Source: Eutrigla gurnardus (lineage: Eukaryota; Chordata; Actinopteri; Perciformes; Triglidae). From it: a DNA stretch of 64,000 bases. The notes below the pieces were generated by a model. The model had not been told where the DNA came from and ran no database searches. It saw only the letters and a list, made by a program, of their open reading frames with translations. A program made the position numbers and the translations under genes. Shown one piece after another: positions 1 to 13,327 of this stretch (its first letter is position 1; the number at the start of each line of letters is the position of its first letter). The stretch is from the NCBI GenBank assembly GCA_963514095.1, contig OY741271.1, positions 12,514,772 through 12,578,771 of the forward strand. Direction: 5' to 3'.

Positions 1-20
1 AAATTCAGACTTGACAGCTA

Positions 21-155
<135 letters not shown>

Positions 156-351
156 TGAGAGGGAGGGAGGGCGAGAAAGAGCGAGAGACACAGCATGACA
201 CAGTATTCATGGGAGGTGTGAAGGTCAAAGCATCAGGATGTGCTGTAATTGTGGGAGACGTTTTAATTAAAGTGTTTTGAGAAGGTTTTCAAGGGGTTAC
301 AGCCTGTGGGGTGCAGACTGATCCTACTGTCACAGAAACTCACACAGACTG

Positions 352-354
<3 letters not shown>

Positions 355-441
<87 letters not shown>

Positions 442-469
442 ATGCGTGTGTGTGTGTGTGTGTGTGTGT
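355..469. repeat. Compound (GT)n-(CGTG)n-(GT)n microsatellite
   Basis: GT repeats up to about 403, then about nine CGTG tetramers to 440, then GT again. The alternating purine-pyrimidine CGTG core could adopt left-handed DNA. It probably arose when a GT-to-GC substitution inside the array was amplified. Confidence 0.95.
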
Positions 470-1349
470 AAATGACTGTGTGCGTTCACGCGTTATCAAT
501 GTGGGGAGACAGACAGCTAGAGTCCCCTGGCATTGCTGTGACAACCTCGTTTGAAATTGTCCAAAATAGATTTTTTTCCCCTTCTTTCTTTCTCCTAATT
601 GCTTTTTTTTCCCTAGTATATTTTCCGGCTCTCCCTCCCTTCCAGTAAGACCCCCCCCCCCCTTACCATGAAACAGCGCGCTTGGTTTCCAGAAGACAAA
701 CGGCCTCTCATTTTAAGTCAGGTAAACATTTTGGTGAGGTTTGTTGTGCTATTTATAAGCCGACAGAGAGCTTTGGCATGAAGTCATTTCAGAGAGAACT
801 CCGCTCTCCAACTTGACTTCGCTGGACTCTAACTCTACGGCTGAGGTTCTGACTCCGAAAGTGTTTGCTAAAAATGTGGGTGGGGGGGATAAATATATCC
901 AAATTACAGACGGAAGTAATGACTTTAGTTTTTTAAAGAAAAAAGAAAGCCTCTCGAGCCCCTCTATGAGGCATTACCGAGGCGATACTGAACAAGATAA
1001 ATATTTACAGATCCGACATCGTCATCCCTACAGCCATGTCGCAGGATGGTTTCATGCCATTTACTGAGAACGGGCGCCAGTTTCTGGCGAATATGTAATT
1101 TCATAGCTTAATTATTCAACTTTTCCCATTTCTTCCGGATAAATAAAGTGCTTTGAGATGAATGCAAAAGCCATCTTTGCATCTGTTCACTTTGTAAAAG
1201 ATTTATGGAAGTGATGCATTACAGTTCACTCTTCCTTTCATATGTGTCTGCCCTCTGGATCACTGGAGGCCAGGACTGAGTTTAGCTCCAAATGGATCCC
1301 TTATCACACAGTCCCCAGCACTACAGCAATCATTCACTGGTCATGGCAG

Positions 1350-1351
<2 letters not shown>
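470..1351. other. Non-coding stretch, no gene recognised
   Basis: Single-copy-looking sequence with T-rich and C-rich runs around 571-662. The only open frame of note (813-1067) starts at a non-ATG codon and matches no family I know. Confidence 0.5.
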
Positions 1352-1429
<78 letters not shown>

Positions 1430-1440
1430 GTGTGCGTGTG
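1352..1440. repeat. (GT)n microsatellite
   Basis: A GT array of about 88 bases with two GC interruptions near its 3' end. Confidence 0.97.
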
Positions 1441-1596
1441 AGTGAGTGTGTAATTCACTGTGTGTGCGTGTGTGTGTATCATGGTGCAGCTTTGTTCTTG
1501 CCTTGTGTCCTCACTATGTGCTGCAGTATTGATTCCTGATGGCCAGAGGCTGCCTATTGATCCTAGTGCTTCCATAAACATGTTGAGATGACTTAT

Positions 1597-1597
<1 letters not shown>

Positions 1598-1646
<49 letters not shown>
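1598..1646. repeat. (GT)n microsatellite
   Basis: A second GT array, about 160 bases downstream of the previous one. Confidence 0.95.
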
Positions 1647-1647
<1 letters not shown>

Positions 1648-3237
1648 AAATACTGTACGACTGTACCAGGATGACGGGCTGATTGATTGCGAGGGTGGAC
1701 AGGCTCAATGAAATAACAGTGTAAAAAATCATAAAATAGTGTGGCCATGTACGAACAAGCTCAACGGCGCCCCGGGGAAATAAAAGCATTGACCATTTAG
1801 CCAAAAACAGAGTATCTCATTAAGAGCATCAGTCAAAAGCCGGGGAGAGGAGTGGATCTTCATCCCAGATAGTGCTGACGAAAGCACTCGGCTGCCAGAT
1901 TCCTTTCCACCACGTCTGAAGGCCAAAGAGACGAATCTAAACAACCGAGCTGGACGGACGAAAACATTTGTTTGTGTCTGTGTGCTGTTTTTTTTTATTC
2001 ATTTTCTATGTGTTGTAAGGCTGGAAAACACACATTTGGTAAAGATGACATATGCAGAAACAACTGCTACCATTATATTGGTAAACATAAGGCCCACCAC
2101 AACCTTCACATGTGTATTTTAGTCAGTCCATTGTGTCGTAGCAATGAGTTTAAGTTACAGCTGAGTCCAGGAACTTTCAACAGGTCATAAGTTTTATGAC
2201 GGAGGATTACACAATCAGCAGTACTTTTTGACCCCCAGGGGAAATTGAGTTACACTGTGATTTATTGTTTTTTATTCATTTGTTATGGACAATATGCCAG
2301 TATTTCAGTGTTTTAACTGTTAAAGTTTTAAGTATTGCCATTTAGCAAGCGTTGAATGTTAATGATTTTCTAAAAATATCAACAACAAAAAAGGTTATTT
2401 CCTGCATTTTCCCTATTGTACCAAAAGGAACCGAACCGTGAAGTTTGTGTACCGTTACGCTGCTAATAAATACACAGAGAAGGTGTCGAGCTTGTGAGGA
2501 AAAATAAAAAGAACATAAATTATAAAACCAAATAAAACTAAGTTATATCTCCCATACTGCAGAGGATGGCTACAAATGAATGTTTGAAAATGCCAATTTC
2601 CACTTTTAAATTGGGGGGCTAAGAGAAGTGAAATGACTGGAGATGTAGCCTAATGAACCTGTCTGGAAAAGGACGTGAGCATACTGCCTCCGTACTTAGT
2701 AACTAGGACGTTAGTTAGGATTCTTTCCAAGGACCGGAGCTGCAGAGCTTCTGTGGATAGTTAGGTCACCAAGTCTCCAATGAAAGTTTGCTGAACAACA
2801 CAGAAACTTGAACAAGCAGCTGACACGTCTTTAGAACGAAAAAAAGGAGCATCATCAAGCAATGACTCATCCCTGAAACACTGCGGTGGTTAATTAAGAA
2901 CTGGGAATCTTGTTTGAGGTAAAACTAAGTTTAAGTTTGTTCTTCAAGGAAAACAACAACGAATAGCAACCCACAAAGAGAGAATACTTCTTGTAACGAC
3001 TATTCCACTTCCTGTCAAAAAGCTGTAAACCTGTGAGTCCAAAATCAAAGAGGAAAATATCTTAAAGTTAATGAAAATGCAGGAATAGAATATGGCAACA
3101 ACTTTGTGCATTACAACACGGAAACTTTGACGAATCATTTCAGATGAAATATTACAGCAACAGAACAAAGAGACAATTTCCTCAAATTCCAAAAGGATTT
3201 AAATAACAAAGCCACTTTTATTTTGTACTTTACCAAG

Positions 3238-3240
<3 letters not shown>
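1647..3240. other. Non-coding stretch, no gene recognised
   Basis: AT-rich sequence without a recognisable coding exon or repeat family. Open frames here are under 85 codons, show no known motif and lack paired splice signals. Confidence 0.5.

Positions 3241-3298
<58 letters not shown>
3241..3298. repeat. (GT)n microsatellite
   Basis: A pure GT array of about 57 bases. Confidence 0.96.
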
Positions 3299-3303
<5 letters not shown>

Positions 3304-5595
3304 GTTTACCTGTTTGAGCCTCGGGTGGTAGGTACATATTTAAAGAGCTGCTCACAGGAGGGAGCATTGGACTGAGATACGATCTGAGCAGCTCTCACAG
3401 TAGTACGACACCATTACAGCACCGTCTCTGTGTGCATGCTGCCTCCGCGCACGCATTTAGGCACGCATGTGTGCTTGCATGTGTGAATATTCATCCGGGC
3501 CTTACTGTGTCACACCGAGGGAAATTATGCTGATTGCCTCAATGAAGGAGGCATAAATCATATCCTCCGCTGTAATCATCTGCAGCGGTTTATGTTTGCA
3601 ATAAATCTTCTTATCACAACGGTGCCGGGTATCTTCCAAATCAGACCGTGACACCTGTTTCACTTCGAGGGGGGACTACACATAATACACCCGTGCTCAA
3701 AGTGTGATATTTCATACTTAAATGATCATCTTTTTTTGCGGTTGACGTACTGTGTAGAGACTACAAGTCTGAGGCCGCGAGGCCGCCTTCATCTCTGAGG
3801 GGAGGAAAAGAAATCAATATTAAAGTGAGAGTATTAATGAATGTTTAAGCGTCTGCTTCAGACGACTATTGATCAGATGGACTCGTCCGCGATGCTGGGC
3901 CCATCCAAGTGGAACAGTGATCCTCACACTTGAGGAAAATGTCCCTAGATATTAACACGTGGACAACTGACAGACTGAACAGCTGTTCGGCGGATGCCGA
4001 GATTGAACTGGCTTAACATGTGAAGGATGTTCCTTTCCAAGTTGCAGGGCAGGCATGGATTTTGAACACACGCTTTCATCTGGAAAAATCCTAGTTAATG
4101 TTTATCTTTGACTCAAAGCGTGTACTAAAGACCCCCTTTTTCTGTCCTGTTGACTCTCATGATGACGTGCGTTTGTGGGTGGAGTGGAGGTGGAGGCAGA
4201 ATAAGTCTCTGAACACATTAGTTAACGCTGGCATGGCACTTTGTTGGCTTGAAAACAAACTCACTTACTTTCTGGGACCGTGGGCGTTAATCAACTGGCC
4301 CATATTAGCCAAATGGACGAAGTAAATGCAGTTATTTAACAAAAAGCGTGACTGATCACAACAGACGATCTCTGTCTTAAGTTCCATCGGTGAAACTGCA
4401 AAAACAATGTTTGAACAAATATAGACGGTTATTATTGAAATGGAAAATAAATCAAATATAAAGTAAAAATCCGGAATAATTAAAAGTTAAAGTTAAACAC
4501 ACACACACACACCAAATGGGTACACACATAACACATCCCATTCTCTCTGCTTCCATTTACAGCTCACCTCTTCACTGTCTCCTTCATCAACTTTTCATCT
4601 TGGATTGTTTCTACAACACACTGCACATCAACAAATACAGAAGTTTGCCAAAAACAAATAAGAAATTCTTGAACCCCCTCCACAAAGAGGAAAGCACAGC
4701 ATCATGAGGATTGTAGTTGCCAACATTACAGTGATACACACAGTCGATGTAGGAGAACGTTTGCACTTAAGTGTGTGTAGGAAGGTAGGTTCTGTAGGAA
4801 AGAGCTTTACTGGGGGCTCAGAGACGGTAAGAAAGTGATGCAATTATGGGATCTGACATTTAAACACCCACCCTTGTTTTAACACACACACACACACACA
4901 CACATACGAATGTGCTCTCTCTTTAGAACGAAGGGTTGACATTCGCCTAGAAGAGGAGAAACAAAGAAATGGAGTCTTGCGTCTTCCCACACACACTCTG
5001 TGTGGATGCTTCCCAACAAAACAGTGTTTCTGAGAGAACGGTTTAGCATGTCTGTCTGGATGTGGATGTGTGTGTGTGTGTGTGTGTGTGCCTGTGATTG
5101 TGTGAACGTGTACTGTATCCGTATGTATGTAGGTCTGGAGCTGTCTGGAGCCCATCCATCTTAGTTTTGCTCCCGGTCTGTCTCACCCAAACAAAGACAG
5201 TGATCCTGGCTGTGGTTAGAAACTAAATCCTTGTTTGAGGCAGACAGTACATCAAATCAAAGCCTGATTTTAACCTTGCACTCTCTCAATGTACAGTATT
5301 GCACATTGCAAATGTACGTTTGCGTTTCATATAAAGTGAAACAGACAGGTCAGTTTAATTATAACCTCTGCCTAATACACGTTTTAATTTTCTATTTTTT
5401 GCAACTGCAGGGACTCACCTCAGATTTAACCTCTTCAACTCCCCAAGGGCGCCCTCATCCATGAACCCCTCCCCTTCCATGCTTTTGGTTTGCCCATGCA
5501 CAATACATCAATAACAACAGACTTATTTGGCATCGGAAGAAAAGTCCTCATCTTTGCAAAACATTTTGCAGATTTCCGTCTATTTATTATGTATT
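3299..5595. other. Non-coding stretch with short GT/CA arrays
   Basis: Contains small CA/GT arrays at about 4498-4512, 4881-4904 and 5068-5090. The segment 3480-3640 is mixed-composition, unique-looking sequence with ATTA-type motifs, but no coding exon is recognised. Confidence 0.5.
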
Positions 5596-6533
5596 TTAAA
5601 GGAAAACACCACCGCATTTCCATACTGAACTATGTTCTGCTCTGATGTTAGACGAGGTGATAGATACCTCCCTCTCCTCTGTGCGTGCACTAAATGGCTC
5701 TTGAGCGCACTCCGCGCAGCGCTAATTTGCTAGCATGTAGCTTGTCCTTAGGATCCAAAGGGGGGTGAAGTTAGAAGCGACCAAGCACTTCCACGTTGTC
5801 CCTATTTAAATACGGTTACGTGAGTAGTTACACGACCCAAGTTTGGTTACACAAAATGAAACATGCCAATTTTTATAAGCGGATAACAAGGATAACTATA
5901 TAGTATGGCGGAATAACAACTGGAAGCACTTCGACGTCGGCGCAGTAATATCATCACTCAAAACATGACGGGACTATATACCTTCTGCTTGTTTTCACAA
6001 CCCTGTACGATCCACGTTATAACCATGATGTTTGATTGTTCACAAACTATCTTACTACAACCTGATGCTTCCTCAACTGTGCACAAACTACTACAGCTGG
6101 TGCAGGCGACGGCGTGCAGGTCACGTAGGTTCTATTGACGGAAGTAAGAGGGGGAGCGGAGTGATGATATTACTGCGCCAACGTCCAAGTGCTTCCAGTT
6201 GTTATTCCGCCATACTATATAGTTATCCTTGTTATCCGCTTAGAAAAATTAGCATGTTTCATTTTGTGTAACCAAACTTGGGTCGTGTAACTACTCACGT
6301 AACCGTATTTAAATAGGGACAACGTGGAAGTGCTTGGTCGCTTCTAACTTCACCCCCCTTTGGATCCTCAGGAATATACTGGGACAAGCTACATGCTAGC
6401 AAATTAGCGCTGCGCGGAGTGCGCTCAAGAGCCATTTAGTGCACGCACAGAGGAGAGGGAGGTATGTATCACCTCGTCTAACATCAGAGCAGAACATAGT
6501 TCAGTATGGAAATGCGGTGGTGTTTTCCTTTAA
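5596..6533. mobile_element. TTAA-bounded foldback (long inverted repeat) non-autonomous DNA transposon
   Basis: The arm at 5596-5958 is repeated in reverse complement at 6160-6533. The two arms match almost throughout; I count only a handful of mismatches plus an indel of about 11 bases in the right arm near 6370-6384. Both ends read TTAAAGGAAAACACCACCG inward, so TTAA is present at each boundary, as in piggyBac-type target duplications. The loop of about 200 bases (5959-6159) has no transposase-like frame. The element is therefore a foldback MITE needing transposase from elsewhere. The high arm similarity suggests recent insertion or arm conversion. Superfamily assignment rests on TTAA alone and is tentative. 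Confidence 0.85.
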
Positions 6534-9500
6534 GAGCAGCCTTAACACACACTGTCCATATTCACAATGACAGCTGTAAGTCGAGTCTGCCGTTTGACGA
6601 CAGTTTGTAGGATTAAAAATGGATAAAATAAAAGTCTAACAATTTCAGAAAAGGAAAGGTTTCAACACAATGTTTTCTCTAATATAAGTTGTCAGGAAAA
6701 TGGATCATCACTGTCACTGTTTGAGTGCGGCTGTATTCTGATGTGTTGTGGTGTCTCTGTGTTGAAACGGTACAGTGTTAACAGCAGCTAAGCATTGGGC
6801 TGGCAGTAATGTATAGAAGCCTGGACAGTTGGATTGGTTCTATCTCCGTCATTGCTAAATTATAATATTGATTAGGATCGGTTTAGGCCTGTCACACTCA
6901 TCTTCCTGCTGAGATTTCAAATTACATAATGCATTTACTAATTGAGCTCTCCTCAGGCAATATATATCGATGTGTAATGGAGCACCTGCTTTACTCTGTA
7001 ATGTTTAATGCACGCTAGTTCTAACTGCTAATGTACACAATTTACTATGATGTAATGAGACTATTTTACAGCAGATTATGACAAATTTGTTGGCTATAAC
7101 AATTATTTTTCGCCTAACGATTATTCTAAATACTATTTCATAATTTCCTAACTAATATAATCATCAGTGTACCCAAAATAAATATCAGAAACTTGTATGA
7201 TTAATATTTAAATATTTTAGTCAATCATTTTATCTTCAAAACAAAGCAATGTAACAAGATAATAGACCCTATTTGTCAGATGCCAGATCCAAAAAATACC
7301 GAACCCCTAATTCAAAAGGATTGCTGTGACACACAGATTCATTTAAATCACTGGATGTCATGGCAACCATTTCGCTAAACTAGAGAAACAGTATTTTACT
7401 GAAGTACTTGACTGACAACTTAAATTTGTTATGATATGGATTTATTTAATCACTGGCAGTGCGGTGAAGATAATGAGTGTGGAGGAATAACTGAAACGAT
7501 TTCCAGACTAATCTTAGTTAAAGGCATTTTATCATTCAGACACGGCCATTAAAAGTGCAATATTACAGCAATCTGACATCATGAAATATTAATTAGCAGC
7601 AAACAAATATTTGCTACATGAAGATATGGTGTACTAACTTCTAGCTGAGCAGGTCATGAAGTAGCTCTCCCTCCGTGTGTGTTGTTATCGAGCATCTCCT
7701 TGTGTTGTTGACATTGCTGAGCCGGTAGTGCATGTTATTAGTCCGTGTACGTGCATGTCAGCGTGCCCCACTGGCTAGTTTACACCTGCCGCTCCACACT
7801 GCTGCCATGGCGTTTACTCAGCGTCGCCACGAGCTATGCTTCCCTCCGGTCCCCATTCAAGTAAACAGTTAGCTCCGTTCTTATTGGTTCATATTGGTAG
7901 CATTGTTATCACCTTTAACCAATGACTCAGGAGTGACCATGTTGGGAGCCATTGAGATTTGAATTCTCCCAATCTCATATTATGCACTTTAAAGTTAACA
8001 AAAAATACTAAATGACAACGTTAGATGACGCATGTGCTGAAATTACTTTTAATAGGGGGCAATGAAGAAACATTTAGCAAATCTATTTTATGTGACTACT
8101 ATGCACATTATGCAAATCAATGTAGCACCTATACAGCTGCAGCTAAATGATTAAAGGGGTAGGGCTTTATCACAGCTTAGTAACCATATTTCATACGTGT
8201 AAAGTTACAATCATGACGTTACTGAACCACCATTGATTAGATCGTTATGTTTTAATACGTCCCTATAGAGCATAAAATCCACCATATATTAAAATATTCA
8301 CTGATGTCACCCAGTGCTGACACTTCAACAACCTTTTTTTATCATATTATATTTAATATTTCTCCAGTTGTAACAGGATAAAGGAGCCATTGTCTGTACA
8401 GAGGCTTCATGACATTTGTAGCATTTTATTTTTACTAACTCACTCAAATTCAAATTGCATTCAAAGATCCGCCAATAATTTGTAAAACTGAATTAGCCGT
8501 CATGAGTTTTTGGTAAATCATTTCCCGTTTTATTTTGAAGTTCTCGGCTTCATGTGTCCTGGGTTTTCCTTGACTTCCTTTCCCTCCTATTTTCTGTGTG
8601 TCAATAGTGTTTCGTCCAATCGACTGTCAGCCTTAACTCTTGGCTGCCCACCTGTGTCTTTTTGTGTCATATCAACCCAAAAATAAACAATTTTGATGTG
8701 ATTTAATTGCAATAAATGGATTAAGAGGATACTGGAATAAAAAAGTCCAGTCTTGGTTTGTTAAGTCTGCCTGCAAGACAGTTCAGAAAACAATGCCATC
8801 CTCAAACCAGTGATCAAAAGTGAATGTTAAACCTTAACCTTCTTAAGTAAAACCTCTGAATTGTTCATGTACTCAATGTTTCTACGTAATTGGAAGTTAA
8901 AGAGCAGTATATTTGAATTATCCTTACTGCAAACCATTAGTTGGAGCAGAAACGGACTACTTAGCTTATCTGTATGGCTTCCGATTATTAGCCTCAAATT
9001 ACAATTCTCCCAGAGTCACCTCTGGGTACTTCCTCTCATCCTTTTCTAAAAGCCCCTCCCTCCTCTCCATCATTAATTTTGTAATCCTGAAATGAAGGAT
9101 GGATGAACAGCTCATGCTGAGCAACTCACGTAAGCAGCGATTACATGTGAGCGGAGACAGGATATGAACCTTTTAGACTAATCTAACAGAAGTCATATTG
9201 CCAAAACACCTCTTTACATGATGTTTAATCCACGTTCTACATAAATATATGAGTTAATATGTGTTAAGATACTTAAAATCAGCATGTATTTACTTCGGCG
9301 GGATAAGAAGATTGTTAATCCCAAATGGTTTCCGTTGGACGCCACCCATGACCGATCCCAGCCCTGTCGGGTTATCCAAGGTTTTACACCCTTATGTCCC
9401 TCCCTCTGGCTATGACACTCCATAGCAGTGATCCAGCTCCAGCACCCTCAGCCCACCGCAGGATGGCACGCACGCTGACGACACACTCACACCTCTTGCT

Positions 9501-10452
9501 GATTGTGTGACACCCGCACCGATGGCTTCTGACAGGAAGAGGGTATAAAAGGGCCTGCAAGTCAATTGCTAGGTCACGGTCTTGTGAGGGCGTCAGCTCC
9601 ATCATAACTAACTCACGCACACAAAGATCCGCTGACTCAATGCCAAGTATGTTCTCTAAGTCATTCAGAACTTATTGGGAAAGTACCTTCTCAGTAATGA
9701 ATAGTACAGCAAGCATCACTTGTCCTTTTCAGAGCAGTGGGGGGGGTACTTCACTTTTCAAAAAGGAATAATAAGTGTTCCTCATTTTCGTAGTTCGGTT
9801 AAAGCAATGTGTACAATGACACATGAAACAAAAATGGAAGGACAGCTTAACTACATTCAGTCTGTTTCTGAACTCAAACACCAAAAGTCTAGCATTTCTG
9901 CAGAGTCACTCCAACTGTCCATCTGCTGTTCACATTAGATGCACGCAAACTTGCAAACTCACGGTGAGCTAAATTTACTTTGCCGAGATGTCCGCGATAC
10001 GCTCAGAGCTCACACTGAATCCCCATATTCTCACGCATCCCCTCGTCTTGCCGTCTCATCCAATTAGCATCCCTCTGCTCTGCATCCAATCAGATTAGTA
10101 TCTCTGCTCCCCGTGGTAACATCAGCAGCTTTGACCTGTTCTTCTCCGGCGTGGAGTGCGCTTGGTGATAGATGAGCCCACGGTTCGCCGAGGTATATTT
10201 CTCCCCCTCTTTGAAGTCAATGAGCTGATGGATCTGATCCAGGGAGACTCGCTGTCTGTGAGCAGCACACCTCTATGAGTCGGTTTGGTTTCCTCCTGCA
10301 GAGGAAAAATGCTGCTCAAGTGGACACGCTGTCAGGTTATGTTTTGGAAAACAGGCCAAGAATGCAGTGCCGTGCTTGCTTTCTCACTCTCTCATGTGTA
10401 TTGCGATTCTGTCTGCCTGTCTGTCTGTCTCTCACACATGCACGCCAACCAC
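6534..10452. other. Non-coding stretch, no gene recognised
   Basis: AT-rich sequence with no LINE, SINE or coding exon I can identify. Several short TTTAA/AAAG motifs look like ends of decayed MITEs (for example near 7990 and 8153), but no paired terminal repeats could be established. Confidence 0.45.
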
Positions 10453-11157
10453 TAAGGGCACACTCACACCAGGGCCATTTGATCCGTGCCGTGCCTCGGC
10501 ACCATTGCCCCCCTACAGGGGGTCCCCTCACACTGCTCCAGTCCAAACGGGCCTCGGCCCGATTGCCTGTTGTACATACGTTATCACGTCGTAATATGAC
10601 ACACGCATGGCTTGATGTTGTTCACAAGAAGCGCCGTCTCAACACAGAGAACATGACTGAACCTTTACCGACAAGTCCGTCTGCACATATTTCTAGTAAA
10701 GACTCGGCCTGCATCAGTGCATGTGAGTGCTAGCGATCATGAGCAAACAGAGCGGATTTTGGATGGAGACACACAGCAGCATTTTTATTATAAAAGTACC
10801 GGTCCAGTCCCGCTCACACCACGAGTCTGAAGCCCAAACCCGACCCAGAATCCCGCTGTGTCCTACACAGTCATCAACAGTATTTTCAGTCATAAATCGG
10901 ATCGATCGGGATCAGAGTTGAAAACTGAGCGATAATGAGAGGGACAGCCTATCCATTAAAGCCTACGTCACGTCCACATTGCGTACCCGTGCATGTGTGT
11001 GTGCATGAACCGTACCGTACTCAAAACCTCTTCCAAGTGTGCCGGGGCAGAGGAAGCGTACCGTTCTTAAGTACGGAAGGGAGCGCTCACACTGGACAAA
11101 CAATCCGGCCCAAGCGTACCTGGGCGCGGTACGGTTGGTGTAGTGTGAGTGCGCCTA
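10453..11157. mobile_element. hAT-like MITE with CACTCACAC terminal repeats
   Basis: The left end reads TAAGGGCACACTCACACC and the right end reads GTGTGAGTGCGCCTA, which are near-inverted copies of each other. The interior is GC-richer and contains repeated GTACCG/CGGTAC-type inverted motifs, typical of short hAT-like elements in fish. No transposase is present; the open frame at 10275-10733 straddles the left boundary and is not a gene. No clear 8-bp target duplication was found, so the class is tentative. Confidence 0.6.
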
Positions 11158-11190
11158 AGACGTTTTAGTGTGAGTGCGCCTAAGACGTTT
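11141..11190. repeat. 25-bp tandem duplication of a MITE end
   Basis: The 25 bases at 11141-11165, beginning TAGTGTGAGTGCGCCTAAG, are repeated exactly at 11166-11190. The repeat covers the right terminal repeat of the MITE plus about 8 flanking bases. Confidence 0.9.
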
Positions 11191-11420
11191 TTGATGTCTG
11201 GCTGCTGCCCTTTCTTGTGAATCACTACAAAATACACTGGAGAGTACCGAGCAGACACTCGTTCTCTGAGTGTGAGTGGATCACTTTTCAGCACTGTTTG
11301 TCCATGAAAGGGGTTCAAACGTTCAAACAGATACCTTTATACTCTCTGAAAGCTCTGTCACTATGCAGTCTGCCAATATGCCACTACAAAGGCAGATGGC
11401 ATTTAAAGGAGTTGGATTCT

Positions 11421-11499
<79 letters not shown>
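11421..11499. repeat. (GT)n microsatellite
   Basis: A pure GT array of about 78 bases. It is followed at 11509-11545 by a 37-bp sequence that also follows the GT array ending near 18140. Confidence 0.96.
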
Positions 11500-11501
<2 letters not shown>

Positions 11502-11508
11502 AGATAGA

Positions 11509-11545
11509 CCATCCATCAGGGGTATTTGGGGCCTGAATCTGCAGC
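11509..11545. repeat. GT-array-associated dispersed repeat, copy 1
   Basis: These 37 bases match 18142-18178 with two mismatches. Both copies contain TCAGGGGTATT and end in GCCTGAATCTGCAGC, and both lie just 3' of a long GT array. They probably mark the edge of an unnamed interspersed repeat carrying a GT tail. Confidence 0.85.
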
Positions 11546-13310
11546 TCCATGAAGAATCCAGTGGTCCCTCAGTGTTGCAGTGATTACAGGGAGAGTGAAT
11601 CGGGGAGAAAATGGAGGGAGACAGGGCAGGCATGGGCAGTAAGGGTTCGTATTTAATGGCTCCCTTACCTCCCCACTCGGCCATCTTCCTCCCTGAGGCT
11701 CACTCCATCCCTCTGTTGCACCTTTGCCTTCTTTCTCAGTTCTTTTGTTAACATCAACAGTAGCAGCTTCACTTGCACAGTTTTATGGAGATACAATAAA
11801 GCCTAGTTATTGTGGAAGCGTATAGTCGCCCTCATCATAAACTGATTTCTCCTCCACTGAGCTGATGAGGGCAGAAAGCAGAGAAGAGGTTGCAGAGGAT
11901 GAGGGGGGCGATGGGAAGGGGATAGAGAATTGTTTAAAATAGTATTGTGAGAGACGGATAAAGAGCGGCGGAGTAGAAGGATGAGATGGGGATGGAGGTC
12001 AAAGACAGGACAGTGGCGTGTCCAGGGAATATTTAGAGGAGGATCAATATTACAATAAGGAGAGGACAGCCGGGGTCCACCCAAGTCATTAGACTTTAAG
12101 AACAGAAGAAAAACACTTTGCAGAGCAGATATAATCATGTCAGAAATTCTTGAAGAAGTCATCCTGTCTGCCTCAAATATGCACAAACTTAAACAGTCAC
12201 ACATATCAATGTGGCAAGCCTAGCAGGCAAGGATTGCCTCTCCCTGAGGCCTGTATTACTTATAAATGCTGCCTGCTACAGTAATACAATCAGCTGAGAT
12301 TCTAGCAAAGACTCGGGCTTGGTTTTGCTTGTAATCGGTGCCCCACAGCTCGCTGCGAGCCAATACTACTGTAAACTATTAGCCAGCTGCTCAGGAAACC
12401 TGAGAAGTAGAAAAATAAAGATTTCATTTCATATGGATTAGGGAGCAGCTGTTTTTCTGCATCTCGACCTCCAACCTTCATGTTGCAGCAGCGGTCTCGG
12501 CGCAACTTGATTCAACAGCTGGAGAATATCTCTCAACCGGTGTAGCTACTGTCGTTACTTGAAGCTTACTTTCTCATGAATTCATTCTTTAGCCTGGAGG
12601 ACAATAAAACAGAATTTGTCCTTTTTGAATCTTGATTCACTCTCTCAAATGTTTAATCATCTGGTAAATAAGAAATGTCTCTAAAAAGAACAGGCATAAA
12701 GTTAAAAACTGAAAAAAAAAAATTTGAATTGAAAAATGTATGTGAAGACATTTTCCCAGCGTTTTCCCAAAATGTCAAATCATCCCTTTAAATGACGCAC
12801 TCAATGAAGCGGTTTCAGAACAGCGTAGAGCACTGTGGTCCAATTAAAGATTTTATGTTTCCGTGTTCTCTTTGAGCTTCCCTGCTGTGCTCTTTGTATA
12901 AAATGTGTGGAGCGTTAATATCCACACATCCATGCAGTTTAACCTTGTATTCGTACTACAAAATACAGATTGGATGATATTTAAATCCTCACAAGGCCTC
13001 ATCTGGCATTTTATGAACAGGGACATAATTCTCTGAAATGTGTTGTGCCAATTCTCAGATGCATGTGTGATTATGAGAGTGACCGCATGGAGCCCATGCT
13101 ACCACTGTCAGTCTGTCCATCTGTCACCAAGGTGACAGTGTTTCTGACAAATTGTTTCAACACTCAACGAGTGCATCTTCAAAAGGGTTTTGCAACACTG
13201 ACCAAAGTAGCGTTCAGCCATTTCTACCTCAGTTCTGAAAACATGACTCTGCTGTTGTTGATAAAGAAATGTTTCAGGGGCAATCAGGCCGAGGAAAGGT
13301 ATGGATCAAA
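11546..13310. other. Non-coding stretch, no gene recognised
   Basis: Contains no recognisable coding exon. A CAGTGGCG motif at about 12012 resembles a hAT terminus but has no partner. A solo copy of the CACTCACAC-type MITE end (TAGTGTGAGTGCACCC) lies at 13311-13329. Confidence 0.45.
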
Positions 13311-13327
13311 TAGTGTGAGTGCACCCT

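Noticed and set aside
6032..6271. 79-codon frame inside the foldback element, considered as a transposase remnant
   Set aside because: It spans loop and arm, has no transposase motif, and its second half is simply the inverted arm.
10275..10733. 152-codon open frame
   Set aside because: It begins outside and runs into a hAT-like MITE and has no recognisable domain.
12012..12075. CAGTGGCGTGTCCAGG motif as a hAT terminus
   Set aside because: No inverted partner or target duplication could be found within reach.
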